Assembly: GCA_963816435.1 (NCBI GenBank)
Contig: CAWFKS010000020.1
Coordinates: 186,001 to 250,000 of the forward strand
Length of the DNA: 64,000 nucleotides
Reading direction: 5' to 3'
Source of the DNA: CAWFKS01 sp963816435
GTDB lineage: Bacteria > Pseudomonadota > Alphaproteobacteria > Rhizobiales > Rhizobiaceae
Part shown: piece after piece, positions 49,900 through 58,142 of the stretch
How the letters are laid out: every line of letters begins with the position of its first letter
Position numbering within the stretch: the first letter of the stretch is position 1
Notes under the pieces: generated by a model
Seen by the model: the letters and a program-made list of their open reading frames with translations, nothing else
Databases searched by the model: none
What the model was told of the DNA's origin: nothing
Position numbers and translations under genes: made by a program

Positions 49900-50886
49900 A
49901 TGAGAACCGCGTACGCCCTCGCCCTGCTCCTCGCCGCCGCGCCGTTCGCGCCTGCGGTAGCCGACGGGCTCGGCTCGCCGGCCGACTGCACGCCCGGCGA
50001 AACCTGCTTCGTCCAGCAGTTCCCCGACATGGATCCGGGGCCCGGCGCCGTCGATCCGTTCTGCGGCCACGCGGTCAACGACGGCCATGACGGCACCGAC
50101 CTGCGCGTCATGTCGATGGCCGACGTGGCGCGCGGCGTGCCGGTGACCGCCGTCGGCGACGGCACCGTGCTGCGTACTCGCGACGGTGTGCATGACCGTC
50201 CGATGGCGAGCCCCGCCGACCGCGCCGCCGTTGCCGGCATGGAGTGCGGCAACGGTCTGGTCGAGGCGCTCGGCGACGGGCTGGAGGTTCAGTACTGCCA
50301 CATGCGCAAGGACAGCGTCGCGGTGCGGTCCGGCGACCGCGTCGCCAAGGGCCAGACGCTGGGGATGATCGGCGCTTCCGGGATGGCGGAGTTCCCGCAC
50401 GTCCACATCACGGTGCGCCGGAACGGCAAGCCTATCGACCCTTCGACCGGGCGCTTCCTGACCGAGGGCTGCGCCGAAAGCGACGCCGCGGCGCATCCGC
50501 TGTTCGACGAAACCGTGGCCGAGGCGTTCGGGCGCGGCCAGTCGCAGTTCATGGCCATCGGGCTATCGGGCGCGCCGCTCGACTACCCCTCGCTGGTCGT
50601 GAAGGGCCCGCCGCCGACCGCCGATCGCGCGTCGACCGCGCTGGTCGCCTGGGCCTGGATGATCAATCTCGACGAAGGCGACCGCATCAGGATCGCGATC
50701 GCCGCCCCCGACGGCCGCACCCTCGTCGACAACGAGGACGCACCGCTCGACCACGACAAGGCCGTCTATGCGAGCTTCGCCGGCCTGCGCTTCACGCCGC
50801 CGGCGGGCACCTACGGCGTTGCGGTCGGCGTCGTTCGCGACGGAAGACTGGTTCTGGAGCGCAAGGCGAACTTCACCGTGCGCTGA
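49900..50886 (+). CDS. secreted M23 family metallopeptidase-like protein
   Basis: A 328-residue exported protein; signal peptide MRTAYALALLLAAAPFAPAV cleaved after VADG or just before. The LytM/M23 zinc motifs are present: HDGTD in NDGHDGTDLR (HxxxD) and HVHITVR (HxH). Between them are VTAVGDGTVLRTRDGVHD, YCHMRKDSVAVRSGDRVAKG and QTLGMIGASGMAEF, the typical core. After residue 210 there is a ~115-residue C-terminal beta-rich domain. It may be a peptidoglycan endopeptidase or a toxin-like homologue. It is convergent with leuD with six bases between stops. Confidence 0.86.
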   Translation: MRTAYALALLLAAAPFAPAVADGLGSPADCTPGETCFVQQFPDMDPGPGAVDPFCGHAVNDGHDGTDLRVMSMADVARGVPVTAVGDGTVLRTRDGVHDRPMASPADRAAVAGMECGNGLVEALGDGLEVQYCHMRKDSVAVRSGDRVAKGQTLGMIGASGMAEFPHVHITVRRNGKPIDPSTGRFLTEGCAESDAAAHPLFDETVAEAFGRGQSQFMAIGLSGAPLDYPSLVVKGPPPTADRASTALVAWAWMINLDEGDRIRIAIAAPDGRTLVDNEDAPLDHDKAVYASFAGLRFTPPAGTYGVAVGVVRDGRLVLERKANFTVR

Positions 50887-50892
50887 ACCGGC

Positions 50893-51498
50893 TCACGCCC
50901 AGGGATGCAGCTCGGCGTTCTTCTTCTCGAACGTATCGATCGCCGGCGCCTGGCTCATGGTCAGGCCGATGTCGTCGAGCCCGTTCAGCAGGCAGTGCCG
51001 CTTGAACTCGTCGAGGTCGAACGTCACCACCCCGCCGTCGGGGCCGCGGATCTCCTTGGCTTCGAGATCGACGGTCAGCGTGGCGTTGGCGCCGCGCTCG
51101 GCGTCGTCCATCAGCTTTTCCAGGTCTTCCGGGCTGACGACGATCGGCAGGATGCCGTTCTTGAAGCAGTTGTTGTAGAAGATGTCGGCGAAGCTGGTCG
51201 AGATGACGCAGCGAATGCCGAAATCGAGCAGCGCCCACGGCGCGTGCTCGCGGCTCGAACCACAGCCGAAATTGTCGCCCGCCACCAGCACCTGCGCCTT
51301 GCGGTAGGCCGGCTTGTTGAGCACGAAATCCGGGTTCTCCGAACCGTCGTCGTTGTAGCGCATCTCCGCGAAAAGCCCGGTGCCGAGCCCCGTCCGCTTG
51401 ATCGTCTTCAGGTAGTCCTTGGGAATGATCATGTCGGTGTCGACATTGACGATCGGCATGGGCGCGGCGACGCCGGTGAGCGTGGTGAACTTTTCCAT
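50893..51498 (-). CDS. leuD: 3-isopropylmalate dehydratase small subunit
   Basis: Small subunit of isopropylmalate isomerase (with LeuC, not in the window) in leucine synthesis. The 201-residue protein has the swivel-domain signature: MEKFTTLTGVAAPMPIVNVD, TDMIIPKDYLKTIKRTGLG, VAGDNFGCGSSREHAPWAL (active-site loop), IRCVISTSFADIFYNNCFKN and GILPIVVS. The length matches the proteobacterial family. It lies 86 bases from the FAD oxidoreductase gene on the same strand. Confidence 0.96.
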   Translation of the reverse strand: MEKFTTLTGVAAPMPIVNVDTDMIIPKDYLKTIKRTGLGTGLFAEMRYNDDGSENPDFVLNKPAYRKAQVLVAGDNFGCGSSREHAPWALLDFGIRCVISTSFADIFYNNCFKNGILPIVVSPEDLEKLMDDAERGANATLTVDLEAKEIRGPDGGVVTFDLDEFKRHCLLNGLDDIGLTMSQAPAIDTFEKKNAELHPWA

Positions 51499-51583
51499 CG
51501 GAATGCCCGTAGTCTGTAGGATCGGTGGCTACGCTTTACACAAAGCGCGCCGCCAAGGCAAAGCCCCGGGCGCCGGCAGCCGC

Positions 51584-52754
51584 TCAGATCACGTTGAGCT
51601 CGCGGAACGGTCTGTTGTCCGCCACCCGCGCATACGAAAAGGCCGAGCAGTCGACCGTGCGGTATTCGCCGTGCACGATCAGCTCCGCCAGCGCCTTGCC
51701 GACGGCCGGCGCCTGCTGCAGCCCGTGGCCGGAAAACCCGTTGGCGAACAGGAAGTTCGTCATCTGCGGGTGCGGCCCGATCACCGCATTCTGGTCGAGC
51801 GTGTTGTAGTCGTAGTGCCCTGCCCAGGCGCTGACCGGCTTGATCGCCTCGAAGGCCGGCACCCGCGCCGCCAATGCCGGCCACACGACCTCCTCGAACA
51901 GGCTCCAGTCGGGATCGAAATCCGCCGGATCGGCAGCGCTGCTCGCCCGCCTCGTCCTCCGCGCCGCCGGCGATGTAGACGCTGCCCTCGGGGCGCACGT
52001 AGATGCCGGAGGTATCGACCATCAGCGGCATGTCGGCGAATTTCTCGCGCGCCTCGAACACGAAGACGGTGCGCTTGCGCGGCTCCACCGGCAGGGCGAG
52101 CCCGGCCGTCGCCGCCACCTTTCCGGCGTTCGGCCCGGCCGCATTGATCACCGTGCCGGCCGCGAGCCGCTCGCCCGTCGAAAGTCTCACGCCCGTCGCC
52201 CTGCCGCCGGCGGTCTCTATGCCGGTCGCCTCGGCGGTGAAGAAATCGACCTGCCGGTCCTTCAGCGCCTTGCGGAACAGCGTCAGCAGCTGGTGCGCGT
52301 CGAACCAGCCCTCGCCGCTCCGCCCGAACGCCCCGGCCGAAAGCCCCTCCGTCGACAGCCACGCAAACCGCCTTTGAAGTGCGGCGGCGTTTTCCAGCAC
52401 GATGTCGGCGCCCTCCGCCTCCTGCACGCGGTGGTTGGCGGCCAGCACCGGCATGCCCTCCTCGCCCGCCAGGATCAGGTAGCCGTTCTCGCGGAACGAG
52501 ATGTCGGCCTCGGCTCCGAAGCGCTGCTTCAGCTCGCCGAACAGCCCGAGCGTGAAGCGCGAAAGGCGGATGTTTTCGGCGATCGAGAATTGCTGGCGGA
52601 TCGAGGCGCAGGAGAGCGTCGTCGCGCAGCGCGAGAACCCCGGATCGCGCTCGACCAGCGCGATCGTGCCGACAAATCCTTCCTCGCGCAGGAAATAGGC
52701 GGCCGCGCTGCCGACGATCGCCCCGCCGATGATCACCACGTCGTATGACGCCAT
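51584..52754 (-). CDS. FAD-dependent oxidoreductase, DAO/FOXRED-like (one frameshift)
   Basis: A flavoprotein of the glycine/D-amino-acid oxidase type, about 389 residues after correction. The dinucleotide fold is YDVVIIGGAIVGSAAAYFLR, with TLSCASIRQQFSIAENIRLS and INAAGPNAGKVAATAG further on. The frame breaks at EDEAGEQRCRS: removing G at about 51938 gives EQAADPADFDPDWSLFEEVV, continuing with the C-terminal FAD region IGPHPQMTNFLFANGFSGHG to LNVI and stop at 51584. As sequenced, the frame runs on falsely to 51429. Substrate unknown. Confidence 0.86.
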
Positions 52755-52769
52755 GAAAGCCTCGCACTG

Positions 52770-52867
52770 GAGCAATTCCAGGAAAAGTGGAAACCGGTTT
52801 TCCGTCCGGAATTGCGCGAAAACAAGAACTTGGAGCGGTTCATCGATTCCGTGAAATGATGAACCGC
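52770..52867. repeat. dispersed palindromic intergenic repeat, copy 2, with adjoining stem-loop
   Basis: Bases 52770-52830 repeat the element at 18772-18830 (GCAATTCCAGGAAAA, then CCGGTTTTCCGTCCGGAATT and AAACAAGAAC). It is followed by a second perfect 10-bp stem, GCGGTTCATC (52835-52844) with GATGAACCGC (52858-52867). Together they form the composite intergenic element common in Mesorhizobium-like genomes, and lie upstream of the FAD oxidoreductase gene. Confidence 0.75.
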
Positions 52868-52974
52868 ATCAGAATGCGGCGAGGCAATCAGCTTTTCGGC
52901 ACGCCGGCAAGGGCCGCCCCGGCACTGCACCCACAGCCCTTGCACGCGCCTGCCGCGCGGGGCATGAAACCGCC

Positions 52975-53865
52975 ATGCGACCTTCCCGTCCCCGCCGTTC
53001 CGTCCTCTACGTGCCCGCCGTCAACGACAAGGCGCTGGCCAAGCTTCCTTCGCTCGCCTGCGACGCCGTGATCTTCGACCTGGAGGACGCCGTTTCCCCG
53101 GACGCGAAGGAAGAGGCGCGCGAGCGGCTGCGCCGGCATTTCGCCGACAATCCGCAGGCGCGCTACGAGCGCATCGTGCGCATCAACGAGCTGTCGGGCG
53201 CGTGGGGCACGGAGGACTTTCTGGCCGCCCGCGCCTGCCGGCCCGACGCCATCCTGCTGCCCAAGGTCGACGGCCCGGACGTGATTCTCGATGCCGTCTA
53301 CGCGCTGCAGGAGACCGACGCGCCCGAGACCGTGCGCCTGTGGGCGATGGTCGAGACGCCGCGCGCCATGCTCGAACTCGGCGCCCTTGCCGGGCTCGGC
53401 CGCGATCCCGGCAGCCGGCTCGACTGCTTCGTGGCCGGCACCAACGATCTGGTCAAGGACACCGGCATCGTGCCGGGCGAAAACCGCGGCAACCTCGCGC
53501 CGCTGCTCCTGCAGATGGTGGTCGCCGCCCGCGCCGGCGGCCTCGACGTGCTCGACGGGGTGAGCAACGATTTCCGCGATCTCGACGCCTTTGGCGCCGA
53601 ATGCGCCGTGGCGCGCCGGCTCGGCTTCGACGGCAAGACGCTGATTCACCCGGCCCAGATCGGCCCGGCCAACGACGCCTTCGCGCCGGCCGAAGCCGAG
53701 GTGACGGCGGCGCGGGAAATCGTCGCGGCGTTCGAAAAGCCCGAAAACCGGCAAAAAGGCGTGATTTCCCTCGACGGACGCATGATCGAGCGCCTGCATC
53801 TGGCCCAGGCCGAAAAACTTCTGGCGAAGGCGGAGCGCTTGTCCGCCGCCGGCAACAGCGAGTGA
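52975..53865 (+). CDS. HpcH/HpaI aldolase / citrate lyase beta-like CoA ester lyase
   Basis: A 296-residue TIM-barrel lyase of the CitE-like group. Visible are RRSVLYVPAVNDKALAKLPS, CDAVIFDLEDAVSPDAKEEA (Mg-binding Glu/Asp), RIVRINELSGAWGTED, ILLPKVDGPDVI, LWAMVETPRAMLELGALAG and FDGKTLIHPAQIGPANDAFA. It belongs with malyl-CoA/citramalyl-CoA/beta-methylmalyl-CoA lyases and thioesterases rather than a citrate lyase complex, because no CitD/F genes are near. The exact substrate is open. It is followed after six bases by a DUF1737 gene, an arrangement seen in other Hyphomicrobiales. Confidence 0.88.
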   Translation: MRPSRPRRSVLYVPAVNDKALAKLPSLACDAVIFDLEDAVSPDAKEEARERLRRHFADNPQARYERIVRINELSGAWGTEDFLAARACRPDAILLPKVDGPDVILDAVYALQETDAPETVRLWAMVETPRAMLELGALAGLGRDPGSRLDCFVAGTNDLVKDTGIVPGENRGNLAPLLLQMVVAARAGGLDVLDGVSNDFRDLDAFGAECAVARRLGFDGKTLIHPAQIGPANDAFAPAEAEVTAAREIVAAFEKPENRQKGVISLDGRMIERLHLAQAEKLLAKAERLSAAGNSE

Positions 53866-53871
53866 GAGACG

Positions 53872-54105
53872 ATGGAACCCGAAGAAAAATCCTCCGCGAT
53901 GATCCTCTACCGCTTCCTGTCCGGCCCCGACGATTCCAGCTTCTGCCACAAGGTGACGGCGGCGCTGAACAAGGGCTGGCTGCTGCACGGCTCGCCGACC
54001 TACGCCTTCGACCCGGAGACCAAGGCGATGCGCTGCGGCCAGGCGGTGATGAAGGTGGTCGAGGGCAAGGATTACTCGCCCGACATGAAGCTCGGGGATT
54101 TTTGA
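53872..54105 (+). CDS. DUF1737 domain protein
   Basis: A 77-residue protein. ILYRFLSGPDDSSFCHKVTA, ALNKGWLLHGSPTYAFDP and RCGQAVMKVVEGKDYSPDMK match the DUF1737 pattern (YxxLTGxDD...KVSxxLxxGWxLYGSP). The function is unknown. It follows the lyase gene by six bases and is probably cotranscribed with it. Confidence 0.85.
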   Translation: MEPEEKSSAMILYRFLSGPDDSSFCHKVTAALNKGWLLHGSPTYAFDPETKAMRCGQAVMKVVEGKDYSPDMKLGDF

Positions 54106-54146
54106 CCGCGCCAGCTTTTGGAATGGCGAAGCGGAGGGGCGGCGAA

Positions 54147-54316
54147 TCCCTCCCCCTCGAGGGGAGGGTGGACCGGAGCGCAGCGACGGGACGGGTGGGG
54201 TAGCCTCGGCCGTGCTCGACGGAAGTCTGGAGCACAATCAGCGGGTCGCGCCCTTCTTTGTGCGACCCCACCCCGATCCGCTCACGCGGATCGACCCTCC
54301 CCTCAAGGGGGAGGGA
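54147..54316. repeat. MITE-like palindromic element, copy A
   Basis: About 170 bases with long imperfect terminal inverted repeats: the left end starts TCCCTCCCCCTCGAGGGGAG and the right end, read in reverse complement, starts TCCCTCCCCCTTGAGGGGAG. Similarity continues inward for about 50 bases. It encodes nothing. A second copy lies about 800 bases further on in the same orientation. Confidence 0.72.
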
Positions 54317-54959
54317 GGCGCCGGCGCTGCGGCCAGCCCGCAAACGTGGACAGCCGCGCGCCCAGGCATCGCCCAACCCGTTGTTCCTACTGCCTACTCC
54401 CCATTCCCCACTCCCTCATTTGTCCCCACGCTCTCCGACCTCGCTTATCCTTCATCCATACCGCCGCGCGGGAAACGGGTGTGCACACCGAACATCCGGG
54501 CGGCGGGACGGTACCGGACCGGCCGCGCGCGGTGGCGCGGCTACGCAGAGCGTTAGGTCCGGGCCCTGCCGACGGCTTGCGGGGCTAGTACCTCCGCTCC
54601 CGGACGCGGGGCAGGATGCCGGACGGGCGGCCGCGAGGTCGCACGAATTAAAATAGATGAGCGTCCGAACGGCCGCCCGTCTTCCCACCGTCGCCGGGCG
54701 ATCCGCGAAGCGCCCAGCGGGATCGCGCAGCGATCCTCGCGACAGGCGCGAGTTCTTTGACAATGGCCAGACGGCGTTCGGCGGGCGTGGCGATGAAGAA
54801 GATTGACCGGCCGCAGGCCGCAAGCCCGACCGGGCGTCCGAGCCGATGCGAGGCCCTCGCGGAGCGCCAGCGCCGTCAGGCGCGAAACGGCGCGTGAGCG
54901 AAAGGAAACAACCGGGCGTGGCGACGAAGATGTTTGCGGCAGGCGGCGATGCCGGCGAA

Positions 54960-55120
54960 TCCCTCCCCCTCGAGGGGAGGGTGGACCGGAGCAAAGCGAC
55001 GGGACGGGTGGGGTAGCCTCGGCCGTGCTCGACGTCGCTAGGAAAAATAGGTCGCACCCGTCCTAGACGACCCCACCCCGATCCGCTGCGCGGATCGACC
55101 CTCCCCTCGAGGGGGAGGGA
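54960..55120. repeat. MITE-like palindromic element, copy B
   Basis: About 160 bases, with left 76 bases nearly identical to copy A (through GGGTAGCCTCGGCCGTGCTC) and right ~60 bases also matching (GACCCCACCCCGATCCGCT then GCGGATCGACCCTCCCCT). The central 40-50 bases differ. The right end abuts the stop of the metalloprotease gene at 55128, so it may serve as that gene's transcript end. Confidence 0.72.
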
Positions 55121-55127
55121 GACCCCC

Positions 55128-55550
55128 CTACTCCGCGCGTTCCTCGATGTTCTGCATGTCGTCGTCGGAGAGGCCGAAATGGTGGCCGATCTCGTGGATC
55201 AGCACGTGGGTGATGATGTCGCCCAGCGTCTCCTCGTTCTCGGCCCAGTAGTCGAGAATGGCGCGGCGGTAGAGCGTGATGCGGTTCGGCCCCTCGCCGG
55301 TCTGCGGGTTCCAGCGTTCGGCGATGCCGTGCCCCTCGAACAGGCCGAGCAGGTCGAACGGCGTCTCCAGCGCCAGGTCGTCCATGATCTCCTCGGTCGG
55401 GAACTCGGCGATCTGGATGGAGATTTCCCCGGTGAGCGTGCGGAACTCCTCCGGCAGGTGGGCGTAGGCTTCCAGCGCCATCAGCTCGATCTCGTCGATC
55501 GACGGCGAGAGCTGGTCTTCCCAGGCGCGTGTTTGGTAGATGCGTGCCAT
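55128..55550 (-). CDS. minimal zincin-like metallopeptidase family protein
   Basis: A 140-residue protein of the COG3824-type family of small predicted zinc proteases. The metal motif is HVLIHEIGHHFGLSDDDM (HExxHHFGxSDxxM). Other family features are FDLLGLFEGHGIAERWN and NRITLYRRAILDYWAENEET. The product ends in NIEERAE. Its substrate is unknown. It lies between MITE-like copy B and the imuA promoter region. Confidence 0.88.
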   Translation of the reverse strand: MARIYQTRAWEDQLSPSIDEIELMALEAYAHLPEEFRTLTGEISIQIAEFPTEEIMDDLALETPFDLLGLFEGHGIAERWNPQTGEGPNRITLYRRAILDYWAENEETLGDIITHVLIHEIGHHFGLSDDDMQNIEERAE

Positions 55551-55736
55551 CGATTATCCTCTGAACTCCGCCATATAGACGTTCATCGCCGGCCTTTCGA
55601 GCCCCTGACACGCTGGTGGTGAATCACCGTGCCGATCGCCGTGGCGGGACGCGCGCGGCGACCTTGTTCCCCTGCGACAGGAATAAATTCTTTTGTGAGT
55701 CCGCTTGACTCTCCCGGCGGGCTCTGGAATCGATAG

Positions 55737-55751
55737 GAACATAACAGGAAC
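55737..55751. promoter_or_regulatory. LexA (SOS) box upstream of imuA
   Basis: GAAC-ATAACAG-GAAC: direct repeat of GAAC with exactly seven bases between, the reverse complement of the alphaproteobacterial LexA consensus GTTC-N7-GTTC. It lies 25 bases before the imuA ATG. The imuA-imuB-dnaE2 cassette is LexA-controlled in alphaproteobacteria, so DNA-damage induction is expected. Confidence 0.9.
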
Positions 55752-55775
55752 AAAAGCCCAGTTGGAGAACACGTC

Positions 55776-56753
55776 ATGGCGCGGCCCGCCGTGGCGCGGG
55801 AGACCGTTTGCGCCCTGCGCCGGCAAATCGCCAGCATCGAGGGGCGGCTTGCCGACCGGCTGGCCGTGCCCGGAGAGGAATCCGCGCCCGGCGGCGTGGT
55901 GCTGCGCCGCCATGGCCTGGCGGCGGGCGGCTCGCTGCTTGCGACCGGCGTCGAAGGGCTGGACGCGGCGCTGGGCGGCGGCCTGCCGAAGGCCGCGCTG
56001 ACCGAGATCGTGACCGCCGAGACGCGCAATGCGGGTGCCGCGGCGGGCTTTGTCCTGGCGCTGGCCGCGCTGGCGGCACGGCCGGGCGCGCCGCTCTTGT
56101 GGATCGGCACTGCCGAGATTTTTCGCGAGGCCGGCTTTCCCTACGCGCCGGGGCTTTTCGCCCGCTTCGGCTTCGCGCCGGAGAGCCTGCTCTTTGCCGA
56201 GGCGCCGAAGCTGATGGACTGCCTGTGGATCGGCGAGGAGGCGGCGGGGCTGGCCGCCCTTTCGGCGGTGGTGCTGGAACTGCGCGGCAATCCCGCAAAG
56301 CTCGACCTCACCGCGACGCGCCGGCTCCACCATCGCGTCGCCGCCGCCGGCCGGCCGTTCTTCCTGTTGCGCGACGGCGCGCTTGCCGAGCCCACGGCCG
56401 CGCCGGTCAGGCTTTGCGTCGGGCCTGCACCCGCCGGGGAACGGACGACGCTGGCCGGGCCGCTGGCCCGTTCCATCGGCCCGCCGGCCTTCCGCGTCGA
56501 GGTCGACAAGAGCCCGCTGTCGCGGCCCGCAAATTTCATCCTGGAGTGGAACGTCCATGAACGCCGTTTTTCCGAAAGGCGGCCAGCGCTTCCTGGCGCT
56601 GTGGTTCCCGCATCTGGCGACCGACCGGCTATGGCGCCGCCGCCTGGGTCGCTCGTGGCGTTCGGCCCGCCAGCGGGAGGAGGGCGCGCCGCTGGTGGTC
56701 AGCCGCCACGAGAACAACACCCAGCGCATCGCCGCCCTCGACGAGCGGGCTGA
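55776..56753 (+). CDS. imuA: mutasome protein ImuA (SulA/RecA-like)
   Basis: Accessory factor for error-prone translesion synthesis with ImuB and DnaE2. The frame has 325 codons; the RecA-like core reads LLATGVEGLDAALGGGLPKA, ALTEIVTAETRNAGAAAGF, PLLWIGTAEIFREAGFPYAP and LTATRRLHHRVAAAGRPFFL. GGAG precedes the ATG at 55776. The 3' end runs 197 bases into imuB in another frame; conserved ImuA features stop around FILEWNVHERRF, so the true C-terminus could be earlier. An SOS box precedes it. Confidence 0.88.
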   Translation: MARPAVARETVCALRRQIASIEGRLADRLAVPGEESAPGGVVLRRHGLAAGGSLLATGVEGLDAALGGGLPKAALTEIVTAETRNAGAAAGFVLALAALAARPGAPLLWIGTAEIFREAGFPYAPGLFARFGFAPESLLFAEAPKLMDCLWIGEEAAGLAALSAVVLELRGNPAKLDLTATRRLHHRVAAAGRPFFLLRDGALAEPTAAPVRLCVGPAPAGERTTLAGPLARSIGPPAFRVEVDKSPLSRPANFILEWNVHERRFSERRPALPGAVVPASGDRPAMAPPPGSLVAFGPPAGGGRAAGGQPPREQHPAHRRPRRAG

Positions 56754-58142
56754 GGCGCTCGGGCTGAAGCCCGGCACCGGCATCGCCGACGCGCGCGCCA
56801 TGCATCCGCATGTCGAGGTGGTGGAGGACGATCCGCAGGCCGACCGGCGCCTGCTCGATGGGCTGGCCGACTGGTGCGACCGCTACACGCCGCTGGTGGC
56901 GCTCGACGGCGCCGACGGGCTTTTCCTCGACATCACCGGCTGTGCCCATCTGTTCGGCGGCGAGAAGGCGATGCTGCAGGACGTGCTTTCGAAGCTTTTC
57001 CAGCAAGGGTTTTCGGTGCGCGCCGGGCTCGCTTCCACGGCGGGCGCGGCCTGGGCGGCGGCGCGCTTTTCCGGCGCGGCGATCGTGGAGCGGGGCGCCG
57101 AGGCCGAGCTTCTGGGCCCGCTGCCGCTGGCCGCTCTCAGGCTCGCGCCGGCGCAGGCCGCCGGCCTCGAAAGCGTCGGGCTGGACACCGCCGGCGCACT
57201 GATTTCGCTGCCGCGCGCCCCGCTCGCCCGCCGCTTCGGCAAGACGCTGCTCATCCGCCTCGACCAGGCCCTCGGCCGCGAGGAAGAGGCGTTGTCGCCG
57301 CGCCTGCCGGTGCCGGCCCTGTCGGTGGAGCGGCATCTTGCCGAACCGGTCCTCGACCTCGAATCGATCGAACAGCTCGTTGCCGGGCTCGCCGCCACGC
57401 TGCAGGCCGACATGGAGGAGAAAAGCATCGGCGCGCGCCGGCTCGAACTGGCGCTGTTCAGGGTCGACGGCCATGTCTGGCGGCTTGCCGTCGGCGCCGC
57501 GCGGCCGCTGCGCGCACCGGCCCGCATCAAGGCGCTGTTCCACGAGAAGCTGGCCGCCGCCGAAGCCGCCTTCGACGCCGGCTACGGGTTCGATCTCGTG
57601 CGGCTTTCGGTGCTCGTCGCCGCAGCACTCGACGCCCGCCAGACCGATCTCGGCGATCCGCCCGACGATGCCGGCGACAGCCTCGCCGTGTTCGCCGACC
57701 GCCTGCGCGCCCGCCTCGGCGAGACCGCGCTTTTGTCGCCGGCGCTCGTCGAAAGCCACCTTCCCGAACGCGCCGCGCGCACCGTTCCCTACGAGGAAGG
57801 ACATGCGGCCGCGGCCGGCGCTCGACATCGCGCCGACCGGCTTCCGCGCCCGAGCGCCCGCTGAGGCTTTTCCGCGACCCCGAGCCGGTCGAGGTGACCG
57901 CCGAGATTCCCGAGGGACCGCCGGCCCGCTTCCGCTGGCGGCGCGGCCTCCACCGGGTCGCCCGCGCCGAGGGGCCGGAAAGGATCGCGCCGGAATGGTG
58001 GCGCGAGCCGGAAGACGCCGAAACGCGCGACTATTTCCGCGTCGAGGACGAGACCGGCCGCCGCTACTGGCTCTATCGCCAGGGCTTCTACGGCGCCGGC
58101 GAGGCGATGCCGCGCTGGTTCATGCACGGCCTGTTCGCATGA
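56557..58142 (+). CDS. imuB: inactive Y-family polymerase ImuB (frame broken near 3' end)
   Basis: Hub of the mutasome that recruits DnaE2 and the beta clamp; ImuB lacks polymerase activity. The frame starts MNAVFPKGGQRFLALWFPHL. The Y-family palm is seen as RIAALDERAEALGLKPGTGI, ADARAMHPHVEV and LFLDITGCAHLFGGE, and RLELALFRVDGHVWRLAVGA lies in the little-finger region. At 57780-57846 the frame shifts twice: one extra base lies before CGGCCGCGGCCGGCG, the other is C at about 57845. Correction gives RPRPALDIAPTGF then APERPLRLFRDPEPVEV, continuing to AEIPEGPPARFRWRRG and the stop at 58142. About 527 residues after correction. ATGA overlap with dnaE2. Confidence 0.87.

Larger units (their letters stand above)
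54106..55127. other. 1-kb region without supported genes
   Basis: No frame here shows family signals or normal codon use, although several are open on both strands. It contains two similar palindromic elements (54147-54316 and 54960-55120), several short hairpins (for example around 54700-54750), and two partial repeats of CGGGCGTGGCGA near 54782 and 54913. A TTGACA-like hexamer lies near 54756 without a clear -10 partner. A small RNA in the middle cannot be excluded. Confidence 0.6.

Noticed and set aside
54452..55057. 201-codon minus-strand frame and overlapping plus frames in the gene-free kilobase
   Set aside because: They run through both MITE-like repeats, have skewed composition (Arg/Pro/Ser-rich) and no start context or homology signal.
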